From positions 186,001 to 250,000 of the forward strand of contig NZ_AUCE01000011.1 of assembly GCF_000429605.1 (NCBI RefSeq): a DNA stretch of 64,000 bases, written 5' to 3'. The notes beneath the pieces are model-generated. The model was not told the DNA's origin and searched no databases. It saw only the letters and a program-made list of their open reading frames with translations. This document shows, piece by piece, positions 45,603 to 60,424 of the stretch; the stretch's first letter is position 1, and each line of letters opens with the position of its first letter. Source of the stretch: Azonexus hydrophilus DSM 23864 (GTDB lineage: Bacteria > Pseudomonadota > Gammaproteobacteria > Burkholderiales > Rhodocyclaceae). The position numbers were made by a program, and so were the translations under genes.

Positions 45603-47312
45603 CTAGAGTGTGGTTTCGATACCGTATTTTTTCGCCACGGTGACGTAGAGCTGGCGTGCCGAGACCACCTTCGGACTTTTGCGGTCCTTGCGCTGCGCCC
45701 GCTGCAGGTAGTCGAAAGCCCGTTCGGCGAGCGTGGGACTCCAGCCCTTCTGGTCCATCAGGGTATAGATGGCCTTGGCCGCATTGACCAGGAATTGCAG
45801 ATTGGGCACCTGGTCGGCAGCCTGCATCAGGAGGTGTACCGAGCCTTCGAAATCGCCGGCGCGCGCCGCCATGACGCCCTTGTTGTTGAGCTCGACGATC
45901 TCGCGACCGACCTGTTCGAGCAGCGCCTTGCCGGCATCCGGACGGCCGGTCTTGGCGAAGACATCGGTGATGTGACCGATCAGGTGGGTGTCTTCGTGGT
46001 TTTCGGCAGCGACCTGGCGCATGATTTTTTCCGCGTCCGCCGGCTTGCCGGTCGCATAGCAGGCGTGCGCCAGATCGATGGCCAAGCGCTGTGAAACGCC
46101 GCGGCCCTTGCTGTGGCTTTCGGCTTCGACCTCGCCCTGCAGCGACAAGGCGTGATCGACCAGTTGCTTGGCCTTCTCCGGGGCACCCTCGGCTTCCAGG
46201 CAGAGGCTTTCGCTGACCAGGGCAGCCAGTTCGGCCTGCTTGTCGCCGCGCAGTTCGCGCTTCATCTCGGCCGTCACCTTGCGCGATGCCTCGACATCGC
46301 CGCGTTCGACCAGAACCCGCGACAGGTTGGCGAAATCGTCCACGGTGCGCAGACTGGAGCCCTTGCTGCGGGCAATGACCTTGCTGTAGGCCTTCTCCGC
46401 CGCCAGCAGATCCTTGTTGCGGGCGGCCACATCGCCGACCAAGCGTTGCCGCACGGTATTGTGCGGCGACACATCGGCGGCACGCTGCAGTACAGTCTGG
46501 GCTTCCTTCAGCTTGCCCTGGGCTTCGTGCACCGAGGCCAGGAAGTCGTAAGTCGAGAGAAAATCCGGCGCTTCCTGCAAGACCTGCTCGGCCAGTTGCT
46601 CGGCTTCGTCGAGCGCGTTGCGGTCGCGCAGCGCGGTGGCCAGGCCCATCTTTGCCCAGGGCGCGATGCGTCCTTCGAGCACACGCCGGTAAACGGCTTC
46701 GGCCTCGCCAGTCTGGCCCAGTTGATGCAGCAACTCCCCCTTGAAGCGCAGGGCGTCGTACTGATACATCGGTTGTTGCTGGATGACCCGGTCGCAGGCG
46801 GCGATGGCCTCGTGCAATTCGCCGCGCTCGATCTGCTCGTAGATCTTGCGCAATACATGTTTCTTGTAGATCGACCGCACCAGCCGCGCCTGCAACTGCT
46901 CCGAGGTAAACGGCTTGATCAGGTAGTCGTCCGGCGACAATTCGGCCAGCGCCACCACGTTGGTGTAGCTGCGCTCGCTGGTAATGATCATGTACACCGT
47001 TGCCAGCGGAATCAGGTGGGCATGGCGCAGTTCCTCGAGCAACTGCTGGCCGTCACGGCCGTCATCGAGCACGAAATCGGACAGGATGATGTCGAAGCGG
47101 TTGCCCTTGACCTGGCGGATCACCTCGGCCGAACTGCCCGCACCGTGCACCGCGGTGACGCCGAGCGCACCGAGCATCAGGCGCAGCGAATCGCGTGCCG
47201 GCGAGTGCCGGTCGACGATCAGGACGCGCTTTTTGGTCAGCGACTGCTGCAGGACAAGGAGCATCTCCTCATCGTCAAGCGCGCCAAGGCTGTTGCCTGC
47301 TGGTGTGTTCAT
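45603..47312 (-). CDS. Response regulator with TPR repeats
   Basis: A 569-residue protein. An N-terminal receiver domain (about 28-150) has VLIVDRHSPARDSL, phospho-acceptor Asp in IILSDFVLDDG and Lys in DDYLIKPFTSEQL. The rest is helical TPR-type repeats (from about 160 on, e.g. YRRVLEGRIAPWAKMGLATAL). There is no DNA-binding or enzymatic output, so it probably acts by protein-protein contact. No histidine kinase gene is adjacent. It is divergent from mnmG and lies upstream of ribE. Confidence 0.88.
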   Translation of the reverse strand: MNTPAGNSLGALDDEEMLLVLQQSLTKKRVLIVDRHSPARDSLRLMLGALGVTAVHGAGSSAEVIRQVKGNRFDIILSDFVLDDGRDGQQLLEELRHAHLIPLATVYMIITSERSYTNVVALAELSPDDYLIKPFTSEQLQARLVRSIYKKHVLRKIYEQIERGELHEAIAACDRVIQQQPMYQYDALRFKGELLHQLGQTGEAEAVYRRVLEGRIAPWAKMGLATALRDRNALDEAEQLAEQVLQEAPDFLSTYDFLASVHEAQGKLKEAQTVLQRAADVSPHNTVRQRLVGDVAARNKDLLAAEKAYSKVIARSKGSSLRTVDDFANLSRVLVERGDVEASRKVTAEMKRELRGDKQAELAALVSESLCLEAEGAPEKAKQLVDHALSLQGEVEAESHSKGRGVSQRLAIDLAHACYATGKPADAEKIMRQVAAENHEDTHLIGHITDVFAKTGRPDAGKALLEQVGREIVELNNKGVMAARAGDFEGSVHLLMQAADQVPNLQFLVNAAKAIYTLMDQKGWSPTLAERAFDYLQRAQRKDRKSPKVVSARQLYVTVAKKYGIETTL

Positions 47313-47452
47313 TTCGGCAAATTACTTGAGTTCATCATGCAGGGCAAGACGCGCCCGAGGCCTTCCGCCTGTTGCCGGGCTAAGCCTGTGATTTTTCAGC
47401 AAGCTGACGTAAAATCGCCGGTCCCATACTGCGCCGCAACATTCCCATTCCG

Positions 47453-49339
47453 ATGCTCTACCCCACCCGTTTCGATGTCATCGTTGTCGGCGGCGGCCAT
47501 GCCGGCACCGAAGCTGCGCTCGCCGCAGCCCGGTCGGGGGCGAACACGCTGCTGCTGACGCATAACCTCGACACGCTCGGGGCGATGAGCTGCAACCCGT
47601 CGATCGGCGGCATCGGCAAGGGCCATCTGGTACGCGAAGTCGATGCCCTGGGCGGCGCGATGGCGGCAGCGACCGACGAGTCCGGCATCCAGTTCCGCAT
47701 CCTCAATGCCTCGAAGGGTCCGGCCGTCCGCGCCACCCGCGCCCAGGCCGACCGCGTGCTGTACAAGCAGGCGATCCGCACGCGCCTGGAAAACCAGCCG
47801 AACCTGACCATCTTCGCCCAGGCCTGCGATGACCTCATCGTCGAAGGCGACAAGGTCTGCGGCGCCGTCACCCAACTGGGCATCCGCTTCCTGGCCGAGG
47901 CCGTCGTGCTCACCGCCGGCACCTTCCTCAACGGCAAGATCCACGTCGGCCTGGAAAACTACACCGGCGGGCGCATGGGCGATCCGCCATCGGTGTCGCT
48001 GGCCGCGCGTCTGAAAGAATTGAACCTGCCGCAAGGCCGCCTGAAGACCGGCACGCCGCCGCGCCTGGACGGCAAGACCATCGACTTCACAGTGATGGAA
48101 GAGCAGCACTCGGACGATCCGCTGCCGGTGTTTTCCTTCCTCGGCAACGCGGCGCAGCACCCGCAGCAGTTGCCGTGCTGGATCACCGAGACCAACGAGA
48201 AGACGCACGACATCATCCGCAGCGGGCTGGACCGCTCGCCGATGTACACCGGCGTCATCGAGGGCGTCGGCCCGCGTTATTGCCCGTCGATCGAGGACAA
48301 GATCCACCGCTTCGCCGACAAGACCCAGCACAACGTCTTCCTCGAACCGGAAGGCCTGACCACGCACGAGATTTACCCGAACGGCGTGTCCACCAGCCTG
48401 CCTTTCGACATCCAGCTGGCGCTGGTGCGCTCGATCCGCGGCATGGAGAACGTGCATATCCTGCGCCCCGGCTACGCCATCGAATACGACTTCTACGACC
48501 CGCGCGGCCTCAAGGACACGCTGGAAACCAAGGCCATCAACGGCCTCTTCTTCGCCGGCCAGATCAACGGCACCACCGGCTACGAGGAAGCGGCAGCGCA
48601 GGGCTTGTTGGCCGGCATCAACGCGGTGAATTACGTGCGTGGCCGCGACGGCTGGTGCCCGAAGCGCAATGAGGCCTACCTTGGCGTACTGGTCGACGAC
48701 CTGATCACGCGCGGCGTCTCCGACCCCTACCGGATGTTCACCAGCCGAGCCGAATACCGGCTGAGCCTGCGCGAGGACAACGCCGACCTTCGCCTGACCG
48801 AACAGGGCCGGACGCTCGGCCTGGTCGACGATGCGCGCTGGGACGCCTTCTGCCGCAAACGTGACGCCATCGCCGCCGAACAGGAGCGCTTGAAGGCGAC
48901 CTGGGTCAATCCCAAGATCGTTCCGGCCGAGGACAGCATCCGCGTGCTCGGCAAGGCCATCGAGCATGAATACAATCTGTTCGACCTGCTGCGCCGTCCG
49001 GAAGTCACTTACGCCAGCCTGCTGACCCTGCCCGGCGCCGGTGAGGGGCAGAGCAACCCGCAGGTCGTCGAGCAACTCGAGATTTCCGCCAAATACCAGG
49101 GCTACATCGACCGCCAGGCCGAGGAAGTCGCCAAATCGGCCAGCTACGAGAACACGCCACTGCCGGCCGATCTCGACTACTCGACGGTGGCCGGCCTGTC
49201 GAACGAAGTGAAGCAGAAGCTCAAGCTGCATCAGCCGCAGACCATCGGCCAGGCCTCGCGGATCCAGGGCGTGACGCCGGCGGCGATCTCGCTGCTGCTG
49301 ATCCACCTGAAACGTTTCAAGCTGTCGCAAGCCGCATGA
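47453..49339 (+). CDS. mnmG: tRNA uridine-5-carboxymethylaminomethyl modification enzyme MnmG
   Basis: A 628-residue FAD enzyme that, with MnmE, modifies wobble U34 of several tRNAs. FAD motif [14 protein letters not shown] near the N-terminus, [19 protein letters not shown], and the C-terminal [10 protein letters not shown] and [12 protein letters not shown] are diagnostic. First gene of the mnmG-rsmG-parA-parB chain; its stop overlaps the rsmG ATG (ATGA). Confidence 0.97.
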   Translation: MLYPTRFDVIVVGGGHAGTEAALAAARSGANTLLLTHNLDTLGAMSCNPSIGGIGKGHLVREVDALGGAMAAATDESGIQFRILNASKGPAVRATRAQADRVLYKQAIRTRLENQPNLTIFAQACDDLIVEGDKVCGAVTQLGIRFLAEAVVLTAGTFLNGKIHVGLENYTGGRMGDPPSVSLAARLKELNLPQGRLKTGTPPRLDGKTIDFTVMEEQHSDDPLPVFSFLGNAAQHPQQLPCWITETNEKTHDIIRSGLDRSPMYTGVIEGVGPRYCPSIEDKIHRFADKTQHNVFLEPEGLTTHEIYPNGVSTSLPFDIQLALVRSIRGMENVHILRPGYAIEYDFYDPRGLKDTLETKAINGLFFAGQINGTTGYEEAAAQGLLAGINAVNYVRGRDGWCPKRNEAYLGVLVDDLITRGVSDPYRMFTSRAEYRLSLREDNADLRLTEQGRTLGLVDDARWDAFCRKRDAIAAEQERLKATWVNPKIVPAEDSIRVLGKAIEHEYNLFDLLRRPEVTYASLLTLPGAGEGQSNPQVVEQLEISAKYQGYIDRQAEEVAKSASYENTPLPADLDYSTVAGLSNEVKQKLKLHQPQTIGQASRIQGVTPAAISLLLIHLKRFKLSQAA

Positions 49340-49953
49340 GCACGATCACCCTCGCCAGCGGCCTGGCTGAACTCGGCCTCGACCTGCCCGACACCACCCA
49401 GCAGCAACTGCTCGCCTTCCGCGACCTGCTGCTCAAGTGGAACAAGACCTACAACCTGACCGCGCTACGCGATCCGGAACAAGCGATCTCGCATCATCTG
49501 CTCGATTCGCTGGCCATCCTGCCGCACGTCGGCGACGGGGCGCTGCTCGACGTCGGTTCCGGCGGCGGCCTGCCGGGCATCCCGCTGGCCATCGCCCGGC
49601 CGCAACTGTCGGTGCGCATGGTCGATACCGTGCAGAAGAAGGCGACCTTCCTGCAGCAGGCAGCGATCCAGCTCGGGCTGAAGAACGTCGCCGTCGACCA
49701 CGCCCGGGTCGAGGAATTGACCGGCCAGTATGCCCAGATCAGTTCGCGCGCCTTCGCCGAACTCAAGCTTTTCGTCGAACTGACGCGTCATCTGCTGGCC
49801 CCCGGCGGCCGCTGGCTGGCCATGAAGGGCGTCCGCCCGGACGACGAAATCGCTGCGCTGCCGGCGGACATCGTCGTTGACCAGGTGATCCGCCTGCACG
49901 TACCCGGCCTCGACGCCGAAAGACATCTCATCCTCCTGAAAGCGGGCTCATGA
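49336..49953 (+). CDS. rsmG: 16S rRNA m7G527 methyltransferase
   Basis: A 205-residue SAM methyltransferase. [31 protein letters not shown] (SAM site) and [12 protein letters not shown] are the family motifs. Both ends overlap neighbours in ATGA arrangements (mnmG before, parA after). Confidence 0.96.
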   Translation: MSTITLASGLAELGLDLPDTTQQQLLAFRDLLLKWNKTYNLTALRDPEQAISHHLLDSLAILPHVGDGALLDVGSGGGLPGIPLAIARPQLSVRMVDTVQKKATFLQQAAIQLGLKNVAVDHARVEELTGQYAQISSRAFAELKLFVELTRHLLAPGGRWLAMKGVRPDDEIAALPADIVVDQVIRLHVPGLDAERHLILLKAGS

Positions 49954-50711
49954 AAGTACTCGCCATCACCAACCAGAAGGGCGGCGTCGGCAAGACGACC
50001 ACCGCCGTCAACCTCGCCGCCTCGCTCGGTGCCGAAGGTCAACGCGTGCTGCTGATCGACATGGATCCGCAGGGCAACGCGACCACCGGTGCCGGCATCA
50101 CCAAGAAGGAAGCGCTGCCGACCGTCTATCAGTTGCTGATCGGCGCCGCCTCCCTGGTCGAGGTCTGCATCAAGACCGAGTTCGGATTCGACGTGCTGCC
50201 GGCCAACCGCGAACTGGCCGGCGCCGAAGTCGAACTGATCGAGCTCGACCGCCGCGAATACCGGCTCAAGGAAGCGCTGGCGCAGAATCACGACGAGTAC
50301 GATTTCGTCCTCATCGATTGCCCGCCGGCACTCAACATGCTGACCGTCAATGCGCTGGTCGCTGCCGATTCGGTGCTGATCCCGATGCAGTGCGAGTACT
50401 ACGCACTCGAAGGCCTGTCCGACCTCGTCGAGACGCTGCGCAAGGTGCGTCACCACCTGAATTCGCGGCTCGAGGTCGAAGGCCTGCTGCGGACCATGTA
50501 CAACGGCCAGAGCACGCTCACCCAGCAGGTCTCGAACGAGCTCGAGAGCCACTTCGGCGACAAGGTCTACAAGACCATCGTGCCGCGTAACGTCCGCCTG
50601 GCCGAAGCGCCGTCGTACGGCAAGCCGGTCATCGCCTTTGACAAAAATTCGAAGGGTGCGCTGGCCTACAGCGCACTCGCCCAGGAAATTCTCGAAAGGG
50701 TCGCCAAATGA
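49950..50711 (+). CDS. parA: Chromosome partitioning ATPase ParA (Soj)
   Basis: A 253-residue Walker-type ATPase with deviant P-loop [16 protein letters not shown] (about 7-22), [14 protein letters not shown] and [14 protein letters not shown]. It positions ParB-parS complexes. Chromosomal, not plasmid, by its housekeeping context. Its stop overlaps parB (ATGA). Confidence 0.97.
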   Translation: MKVLAITNQKGGVGKTTTAVNLAASLGAEGQRVLLIDMDPQGNATTGAGITKKEALPTVYQLLIGAASLVEVCIKTEFGFDVLPANRELAGAEVELIELDRREYRLKEALAQNHDEYDFVLIDCPPALNMLTVNALVAADSVLIPMQCEYYALEGLSDLVETLRKVRHHLNSRLEVEGLLRTMYNGQSTLTQQVSNELESHFGDKVYKTIVPRNVRLAEAPSYGKPVIAFDKNSKGALAYSALAQEILERVAK

Positions 50712-51559
50712 TCAAGATGAAGGGACTCGGCCGCGGCCTCGACGCGCTGCTCGCCGGCAGCGATGCCAAACCCGAAGACGAACTGCGCAATCTGCCGGTG
50801 GACCGCCTCAAGCCCGGCAAATACCAGCCGCGCACGCAGATGGACCCGGCGTCGCTGGCCGAGCTGGCCAGCTCGATCAAGGCCCAGGGCGTGATGCAGC
50901 CGATCCTGGTGCGCGCCGTCGACAAGACGCCGGGCGCCGAGCGCTACGAGATCGTCGCCGGTGAACGCCGCTGGCGCGCCGCCCAGCAGGCCGGCCTGAG
51001 CGAAGTGCCGGTGCTGGTGCGCAGCATTCCCGACGAGCAGGCGCTGGCGATGGCGCTGATCGAGAACATCCAGCGCGAGAATCTCAACCCGCTCGAAGAA
51101 GCCCAGGGCCTGCAGCGCCTGATCGACGAATTCGGCCTGACCCACCAGCAGGCCGCCGACGCCGTCGGCCGTTCGCGCCCGGCCGCGTCCAACCTGCTGC
51201 GCCTGCTGCAACTGGCCGCGCCGGTGCAGGAACTGCTGATGACCGGCAAGCTCGACATGGGCCACGCCCGCGCGCTGCTGCCGCTGCCCGGCGCCCAGCA
51301 GGTCGCGGTGGCCCAGCGCATCGTCCAGAAGGGTTTGTCGGTGCGCGAAGCCGAACGCCTGGTCCAGCAAATCGTCAATCCGCCGAAGCAGACTGCCGCG
51401 CCGCCGGTCGACCGTGACCTCCTGCGTCTGCAGGAAGAAATTTCCGATGCCGTCGGTGCCGCCGTCGCCATTCGCAGCAACAAGAAGGGAGCCGGCAAGA
51501 TCACCATCGAATTTGGCGACCTCGAGCAACTCGAAGGCATCCTCGGACGGCTTCGTTAA
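50708..51559 (+). CDS. parB: Chromosome partitioning protein ParB (Spo0J)
   Basis: A 283-residue ParB CTPase. N-terminal GLGRGLDALLAG, then the CTP-binding region YEIVAGERRWRAAQ and ENIQRENLNPLEEA, helix-turn-helix (LTHQQAADAVGRSRPAASNLL) and C-terminal dimer domain. No perfect parS (TGTTTCACGTGAAACA) was seen in the window by eye. Confidence 0.97.
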   Translation: MIKMKGLGRGLDALLAGSDAKPEDELRNLPVDRLKPGKYQPRTQMDPASLAELASSIKAQGVMQPILVRAVDKTPGAERYEIVAGERRWRAAQQAGLSEVPVLVRSIPDEQALAMALIENIQRENLNPLEEAQGLQRLIDEFGLTHQQAADAVGRSRPAASNLLRLLQLAAPVQELLMTGKLDMGHARALLPLPGAQQVAVAQRIVQKGLSVREAERLVQQIVNPPKQTAAPPVDRDLLRLQEEISDAVGAAVAIRSNKKGAGKITIEFGDLEQLEGILGRLR

Positions 51560-51604
51560 GCGGTTTTGGCGGGATGCTGCATTGCGGTAAACCCTTAATT
51601 TTCA

Positions 51605-51634
51605 TTGACGGTAATTTTTGAAGTCTTGTATCAT
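51605..51634 (+). promoter_or_regulatory. Probable promoter of the atp operon
   Basis: TTGACG (51605-51610) and TATCAT (51629-51634), 18 bp apart, in the AT-rich gap between parB and atpI. It places the start about 35 bp before the atpI codon. Confidence 0.6.
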
Positions 51635-51676
51635 TTAGGTCTGTGTGGCACAGCCGGCTAAGGATTGCATGACACC

Positions 51677-52015
51677 ATGTTGAGAGCGATATATCTGCAA
51701 CTTGGTGCAGCATTGATAACAGCAGTTCTGGCCGGTGTGATCGTGGGTACGCGGGGGCTTGTTTCAGTTGGGTTTGCGGCAGTGGCCGCGATACTGCCCA
51801 ACTTGTTCTTTGCCGTCCGGCTGACGATGTTGAAAAACCGCCCCGGGGCATCCTACGCGGCAAATTTCTTCATCGGTGAGTTCCTCAAGATTGCGGCCAC
51901 CATCGGAATTCTGGCAATCGCCATCAAGGGGTATCCCGAGATGCACTGGCCGAGCTTGCTGATCGGCCTGGCGATTGTCCTGCATGCAGGTTTTTTAGCT
52001 TTTTGGAAGAGATAA
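51677..52015 (+). CDS. atpI: ATP synthase protein I
   Basis: About 112 residues, four hydrophobic segments, first gene of the atp operon. AtpI assists assembly of the c-ring and is not essential. Start taken as ATG 51677 (MLRAIYLQ); the frame is open from a TTG at 51665. Confidence 0.88.
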   Translation: MLRAIYLQLGAALITAVLAGVIVGTRGLVSVGFAAVAAILPNLFFAVRLTMLKNRPGASYAANFFIGEFLKIAATIGILAIAIKGYPEMHWPSLLIGLAIVLHAGFLAFWKR

Positions 52016-52016
52016 C

Positions 52017-52844
52017 ATGGCCGCAGGTAGCGCAGCACCGACATCTGGCGAGTACATCGTCCACCACTTGACCCACCTCAACACCACTGGTCACGCGCAA
52101 AAAGCCGTCGTAGACTGGTCCGTGCTCAACATCGACACGCTGTTTTACTCCGTCGTGCTCGGTCTGGCCACCATCTTCATTCTCTGGCTGGCCGCCCGCA
52201 AGGCCACTTCCGGTGTTCCTGGCCGCTTCCAGGCTGCGATTGAAATCCTGGTCGACATGGTTTCCGAGCAGGCCAAGGGCATCGTGCACAGCGCCGAATC
52301 GCGCAAGTTCGTCTCGCCGCTGGCGCTGACGGTCTTCGTCTGGATCTTCTTCATGAACGCCATGGACTTGGTGCCGGTCGATCTGCTGCCGCGTATCGGT
52401 GAAATGTTCGGCATCCACTACCAGCGCGTGGTCGCCACCGCCGATCTGAACGCCGCACTGGGCATGTCGATCGGCGTGCTGCTGATCTGCATCTACTACA
52501 ACATCAAGATCAAGGGCATCGGCGGCTGGATTCATGAGCTCTTCACCGCCCCGTTCGGTAGCCATCCGCTGCTCTATCCGGTCAATTTCGTCATGCAGAT
52601 GATCGAATTCGTCGCCAAGACCGTTTCCCACGGCATGCGACTGTTCGGCAACATGTACGCCGGCGAACTGGTATTCATGCTGATCGCGCTGCTCGGCGGC
52701 ACCGCCACCGTCTTCGGTTTCGTCGGTCACGTCATTGCCGGTTCGATCTGGGCCATCTTCCACATCATGATCATCACGCTGCAAGCCTTCATCTTCATGA
52801 TGCTGACGCTGGTCTATGTCGGTCAGGCCCACGAAGCGCACTAA
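52017..52844 (+). CDS. atpB: ATP synthase Fo subunit a
   Basis: A 275-residue polytopic subunit forming the proton half-channels. The essential Arg is in the helix [20 protein letters not shown] (Arg near residue 212). It starts 1 nt after the atpI stop codon. Confidence 0.97.
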   Translation: MAAGSAAPTSGEYIVHHLTHLNTTGHAQKAVVDWSVLNIDTLFYSVVLGLATIFILWLAARKATSGVPGRFQAAIEILVDMVSEQAKGIVHSAESRKFVSPLALTVFVWIFFMNAMDLVPVDLLPRIGEMFGIHYQRVVATADLNAALGMSIGVLLICIYYNIKIKGIGGWIHELFTAPFGSHPLLYPVNFVMQMIEFVAKTVSHGMRLFGNMYAGELVFMLIALLGGTATVFGFVGHVIAGSIWAIFHIMIITLQAFIFMMLTLVYVGQAHEAH

Positions 52845-52924
52845 GCAGTACCGTTTTTGCAGTACCCAACAGATTTAACGTAGTAACCCTGTTTTCGCTT
52901 TACCTTTTCATTACTTAAACTTAG

Positions 52925-53185
<261 letters not shown>

Positions 53186-53226
53186 TTGATCCTCTTCGAT
53201 CAACCCTTTAGAAGAGGACTAGAACC

Positions 53227-53697
53227 GTGAATCTGAACGCAACGTTGTTTGCACAGCTCGTTGTGTTCTTCATTCTGGCGTGGTTCACGATGCAATTCGT
53301 GTGGCCGCCCATTGTGAAGGCGCTCGACGAGCGTGCGAAGAAGATCGCGGATGGTCTGGCTGCTGCTGAACGCGGCAAGCAAGATCTCGAACTGGCCACC
53401 AAGCGCTCCACGGATGCCCTCCGTGAAGGCAAGGAAAAGGCTGCTGAACTGATCGCCAACGCTGAAAAGCGCGGCGCCCAACTGATCGAGGAAGCCAAGG
53501 CTAACGCCAAGGCCGAAGCCGACCGCATCGTCGCCGGTGCCAAGGCTGAAATCGAACAGGAGGCCGTCCGTGCCAAGGAACAGCTTCGCGAACAGGTCGC
53601 TGCCCTGGTGGTCACCGGCGCCGAGCAAATTCTGCGCCGCGAGATCAATGCACAGGCTCATTCCGACATTCTGGCCACGATCAAACAGGATCTGTAA
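53227..53697 (+). CDS. atpF: ATP synthase Fo subunit b
   Basis: A 156-residue stator subunit with one N-terminal membrane helix (about 5-25) and a long charged coiled coil. It begins with GTG after AGAGGACTAGAACC. Confidence 0.97.
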   Translation: MNLNATLFAQLVVFFILAWFTMQFVWPPIVKALDERAKKIADGLAAAERGKQDLELATKRSTDALREGKEKAAELIANAEKRGAQLIEEAKANAKAEADRIVAGAKAEIEQEAVRAKEQLREQVAALVVTGAEQILRREINAQAHSDILATIKQDL

Positions 53698-53702
53698 AGC
53701 TT

Positions 53703-54236
53703 ATGGCTGAATCCGTCACCATCGCTCGCCCCTACGCCGACGCCGCTTTCAAGCTGGCCAAGGAAAGCGGGGCCCAGGGCATCTGGTCGCAGCGCCTGCA
53801 AAGGCTGGCGCTGATCGCCCAGGACGGGGACATGGCTCAGGTCATGGGCAATCCCCGGCTCTCCGCTGAACAGATAGCAGAATTGTTCATTTCGTTGTCC
53901 GACGACAACGACCCGATTCTCGCCAATTTCGTTCGTACCCTCGCAGAAAACCGGCGTCTCGCACTCCTGCCGGAGATTTCCCGGCTTTTCGATCTGGCCC
54001 GCAGCCAGGAAGAAGGGGTCCAGGAGGCGGTGGTGTACTCCGCATTCCCGATTGACGATGCTCAGGTCGCTGCTCTGCTGCAGCAACTGGAACCCCGTTT
54101 CGGAACCCGCCTGACCGCCCGCGTCGAAATCGACGCGAGTCTGATCGGTGGTGTGCGGGTCACCGTCGGTGACCAGATGCTGGATGCTTCAGTCCGCGGC
54201 AAACTCGACGCGATGGCCGTGGCACTGAACAACTAG
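53703..54236 (+). CDS. atpH: ATP synthase F1 subunit delta
   Basis: A 177-residue stator subunit linking b to the F1 head. N-terminal TIARPYADAAFKLA and C-terminal DASLIGGVRVTVGDQMLDASVRGKL are typical. Confidence 0.97.
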   Translation: MAESVTIARPYADAAFKLAKESGAQGIWSQRLQRLALIAQDGDMAQVMGNPRLSAEQIAELFISLSDDNDPILANFVRTLAENRRLALLPEISRLFDLARSQEEGVQEAVVYSAFPIDDAQVAALLQQLEPRFGTRLTARVEIDASLIGGVRVTVGDQMLDASVRGKLDAMAVALNN

Positions 54237-54245
54237 GAGATTTTC

Positions 54246-55784
<1,539 letters not shown>

Positions 55785-55799
55785 TCTTAGGAGAACGCC

Positions 55800-58104
<2,305 letters not shown>

Positions 58105-58129
58105 TGCAGCTTCAGCATAGGAGCCAGTA

Positions 58130-58555
58130 ATGGTTATGACCGTTCATTGTGATGTCGTCAGTGCCGAAGAATCGATTTTCTCCGGCCTGGTGGAAATCGC
58201 AGTGTTCCCCGGCGAAGCCGGGGAACTCGGCATCCTGCCGCAACATACCCCGTTGCTGACCCGCATCAAGCCCGGCACCATCCGTCTCAAGGTGCCGGAC
58301 CAAAGCGAGTTTGAGCTGGTGTATGTCTCCGGTGGCATGCTGGAAGTCCAGCCCGACACGATTACTGTGTTGGCGGACACCGCGATTCGCGCCCACGACC
58401 TGGACGAAGCCAAGGCCCTCGAGGCCAAGCGTCACGCCGAAGAAGCGCTGGCCAACCGCCAGGCCGAAATGGACTACGCGGCCGCCGAAGCCGAACTGGC
58501 CCAGGCAATCGCCCAGTTGCAGGCAATCCAGCGTCTGCGCAAGCATACCCACTGA
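58130..58555 (+). CDS. atpC: ATP synthase F1 subunit epsilon
   Basis: A 141-residue subunit with an N-terminal beta-sandwich ([18 protein letters not shown]) and C-terminal helical hairpin. Two ATGs, 58130 and 58136; the ribosome site ATAGGAGCCAGTA supports the first. It ends the operon, and a terminator follows. Confidence 0.96.
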   Translation: MVMTVHCDVVSAEESIFSGLVEIAVFPGEAGELGILPQHTPLLTRIKPGTIRLKVPDQSEFELVYVSGGMLEVQPDTITVLADTAIRAHDLDEAKALEAKRHAEEALANRQAEMDYAAAEAELAQAIAQLQAIQRLRKHTH

Positions 58556-58572
58556 GAATTCCCTTCCCAGTC

Positions 58573-58601
58573 AAAAAAAGGCAGCCTCGGCTGCCTTTTT
58601 T
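58573..58601. terminator. Bidirectional terminator between atpC and ubiJ
   Basis: A-run, GGCAG-CCTCGG-CTGCC, T-run. The A/T flanks make it able to end both the atp transcript and the convergent ubiJ transcript. Confidence 0.93.
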
Positions 58602-58620
58602 CTTTTCCTGTGTGCTTTGA

Positions 58621-59196
58621 TCAGCCCCCAAGTCGGGCGATACGCTTTTCCAGGCGGGCCATTTCATCGCGCAGGCCATCAACATCGCGGATGAATTCAC
58701 CGGCGGCGGCCGGCGAGACGAGCAGCCCCGCTTCTTCGGTCGCATATTCGACCAGATTGCCGGACAGGCGTCCGGCGCCGCTACGCATTTCATGCATCAG
58801 CCGGCTGCCGGCCAGCGACAGCCGACGGGCCGGAATATCGCCGACCAGCGCCGCCAGATCGCCTTCGATATCCCAGCGAAGATTGCGGAACACGAAAGCC
58901 AGGGTCTCGGCAACGTCGGCCGAACCGCTAAGGCGCGCCGATGACATCACGCTTTCCCGTTCCAGCAGCAGTTTGGCCGGAAAGTCTTCGTTCAATTCTA
59001 TGGTCACATCGGGATCGCCGCTCTGCTCGGCCGCCTGCAACAGGCCCCGGCCGTCGATGCACAGCGTCAGCGCCAGCGGCCCGGCACGCAGGCAGACATG
59101 CGCACCGGCGTGACGCCGCAGCCGTTCCACCGCCCAGGGCGAAGCCTCCAGCACATGGTTCAGCGGCTTGACGATCAAGGCTTCAAGCTGACTCAT
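58621..59196 (-). CDS. ubiJ: Ubiquinone biosynthesis accessory factor UbiJ
   Basis: A 191-residue SCP2-fold protein. The lipid-binding domain (about 15-115) holds CLRAGPLALTLCIDGRGLL and SGDPDVTIELN; a C-terminal coiled coil follows (DVDGLRDEMARLEKRIARL). UbiJ helps organise the aerobic coenzyme Q complex. It lies 12 nt after ubiE on the same strand, the usual ubiE-ubiJ order. Confidence 0.88.
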   Translation of the reverse strand: MSQLEALIVKPLNHVLEASPWAVERLRRHAGAHVCLRAGPLALTLCIDGRGLLQAAEQSGDPDVTIELNEDFPAKLLLERESVMSSARLSGSADVAETLAFVFRNLRWDIEGDLAALVGDIPARRLSLAGSRLMHEMRSGAGRLSGNLVEYATEEAGLLVSPAAAGEFIRDVDGLRDEMARLEKRIARLGG

Positions 59197-59208
59197 TGCT
59201 GACCCGGA

Positions 59209-59946
59209 TCAGAACTTGAAACCCCGATGCAGGGCAACGACGCCCAGCGCCATGTTGAAATACTCGACCTTCTCGAAACCGACGCCTTCCATCATGCCCT
59301 TCAGGGTCTCCTGGTCGGGGTGCATGCGGATCGACTCGGAGAGATAGCGATAGCTGTCGGCGTCCTTGGTAACCATCTGGCCTATGCGCGGGATCACCTG
59401 GAAGGAGTAGAAATCGTAAGCCGGGGCCAGCGGCTTCCAGACTTGTGAAAATTCCAGCACCAGCAGACGGCCACCGGGACGCAACACACGGCGCATTTCC
59501 GCCAGCGCCTGGTCCTTGTGGGTCATGTTGCGCAAGCCAAAGGCCACGGTGACGCAATCGAACCAGTCGTCGGGGAAGGGCAGCTTCTCGGCATCGCATT
59601 GCGCCACCGGCAACATGTAGCCCTTGTCGGCCAGGCGGTCGCGACCGCGTGCCAGCATCGCGTTGTTGATGTCGGTGAGCCAGACCTGACCGGTTTTACC
59701 AACCCGCTTGGCGAAGGCCAGCGACAGGTCGCCGGTGCCACCGGCCACGTCAAGTACGCGCGAGCCTTCGCGGACACCGCTGCGCTGGATGGCAAAGGCT
59801 TTCCACAGACGGTGCATGCCCCCCGACATCAGGTCGTTCATCAGGTCGTAACGGCTGGCGACCGAATCGAAAACGCCACGGACGCGGCGGGCTTTTTCCT
59901 GTTCGGCGACCGATTCGTAGCCGAAATGCGTTGTTTCTTTGTTCAT
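59209..59946 (-). CDS. ubiE: Ubiquinone/menaquinone C-methyltransferase
   Basis: A 245-residue SAM methyltransferase acting in ubiquinone (and menaquinone) synthesis. SAM motif [28 protein letters not shown] and [13 protein letters not shown] are diagnostic. Start at MNKETTHFG; the longer frame upstream overlaps the DUF971 gene, which ends 5 nt before. Confidence 0.96.
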   Translation of the reverse strand: MNKETTHFGYESVAEQEKARRVRGVFDSVASRYDLMNDLMSGGMHRLWKAFAIQRSGVREGSRVLDVAGGTGDLSLAFAKRVGKTGQVWLTDINNAMLARGRDRLADKGYMLPVAQCDAEKLPFPDDWFDCVTVAFGLRNMTHKDQALAEMRRVLRPGGRLLVLEFSQVWKPLAPAYDFYSFQVIPRIGQMVTKDADSYRYLSESIRMHPDQETLKGMMEGVGFEKVEYFNMALGVVALHRGFKF

Positions 59947-59951
59947 GGCGA

Positions 59952-60368
59952 TCAGTGGTGATGGCTGCAGGATGAACCGCCGGACTTCGGCGTGGTGTCG
60001 ATATCGCGGGACGCGCCCTGGACTTCGAGCAAGCGCAGGTACTCTGCCCACAACTCGTCGTGATGGACGGCGAGGTTATAGAGCAGGTCCCAGGTGTAGA
60101 GGCCACTGTCGTGACCGTCGGAGAAAACCAGCTTCAAGGCATAGGTACCGCTGGGTTCGATCGCCAGCAAGTCGACGTTGCGCTTGCCGACCTGCAGGGT
60201 TTCCTGGCCCGGCCCATGCCCCCGCGCTTCGGCAGACGGGGTGAACACCCGCAGGTATTCGAAATCGAGACGATACGACTGCTCGCCGTAGCCCAGTTCG
60301 AGCACACGGCTAAGCTTGTGCAAACGGATGACATCCGGGATCGGGGTGTCCTTTTCCATGCCGGCCAT
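59952..60368 (-). CDS. DUF971 family protein
   Basis: About 138 residues, with the domain found at the N-terminus of gamma-butyrobetaine hydroxylase and as a free-standing protein. Core: [25 protein letters not shown] (cited from about residue 24) and [16 protein letters not shown]. The C-terminus ends GGSSCSHHH, a Cys/His tail that might bind metal. It precedes ubiE in the same run. Start set at MAGMEKD. Confidence 0.85.
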   Translation of the reverse strand: MAGMEKDTPIPDVIRLHKLSRVLELGYGEQSYRLDFEYLRVFTPSAEARGHGPGQETLQVGKRNVDLLAIEPSGTYALKLVFSDGHDSGLYTWDLLYNLAVHHDELWAEYLRLLEVQGASRDIDTTPKSGGSSCSHHH

Positions 60369-60424
60369 AATTTCCTCCATGCCAGACCGGCTAGTTTACC
60401 CTGAAGCAAGCGGACTGCGGTGCT

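Noticed and set aside
49336..51559. Origin of replication or parS near parAB
   Set aside because: No perfect parS palindrome and no DnaA-box cluster were seen; the gene order suggests origin proximity, but the origin itself is not in the window.
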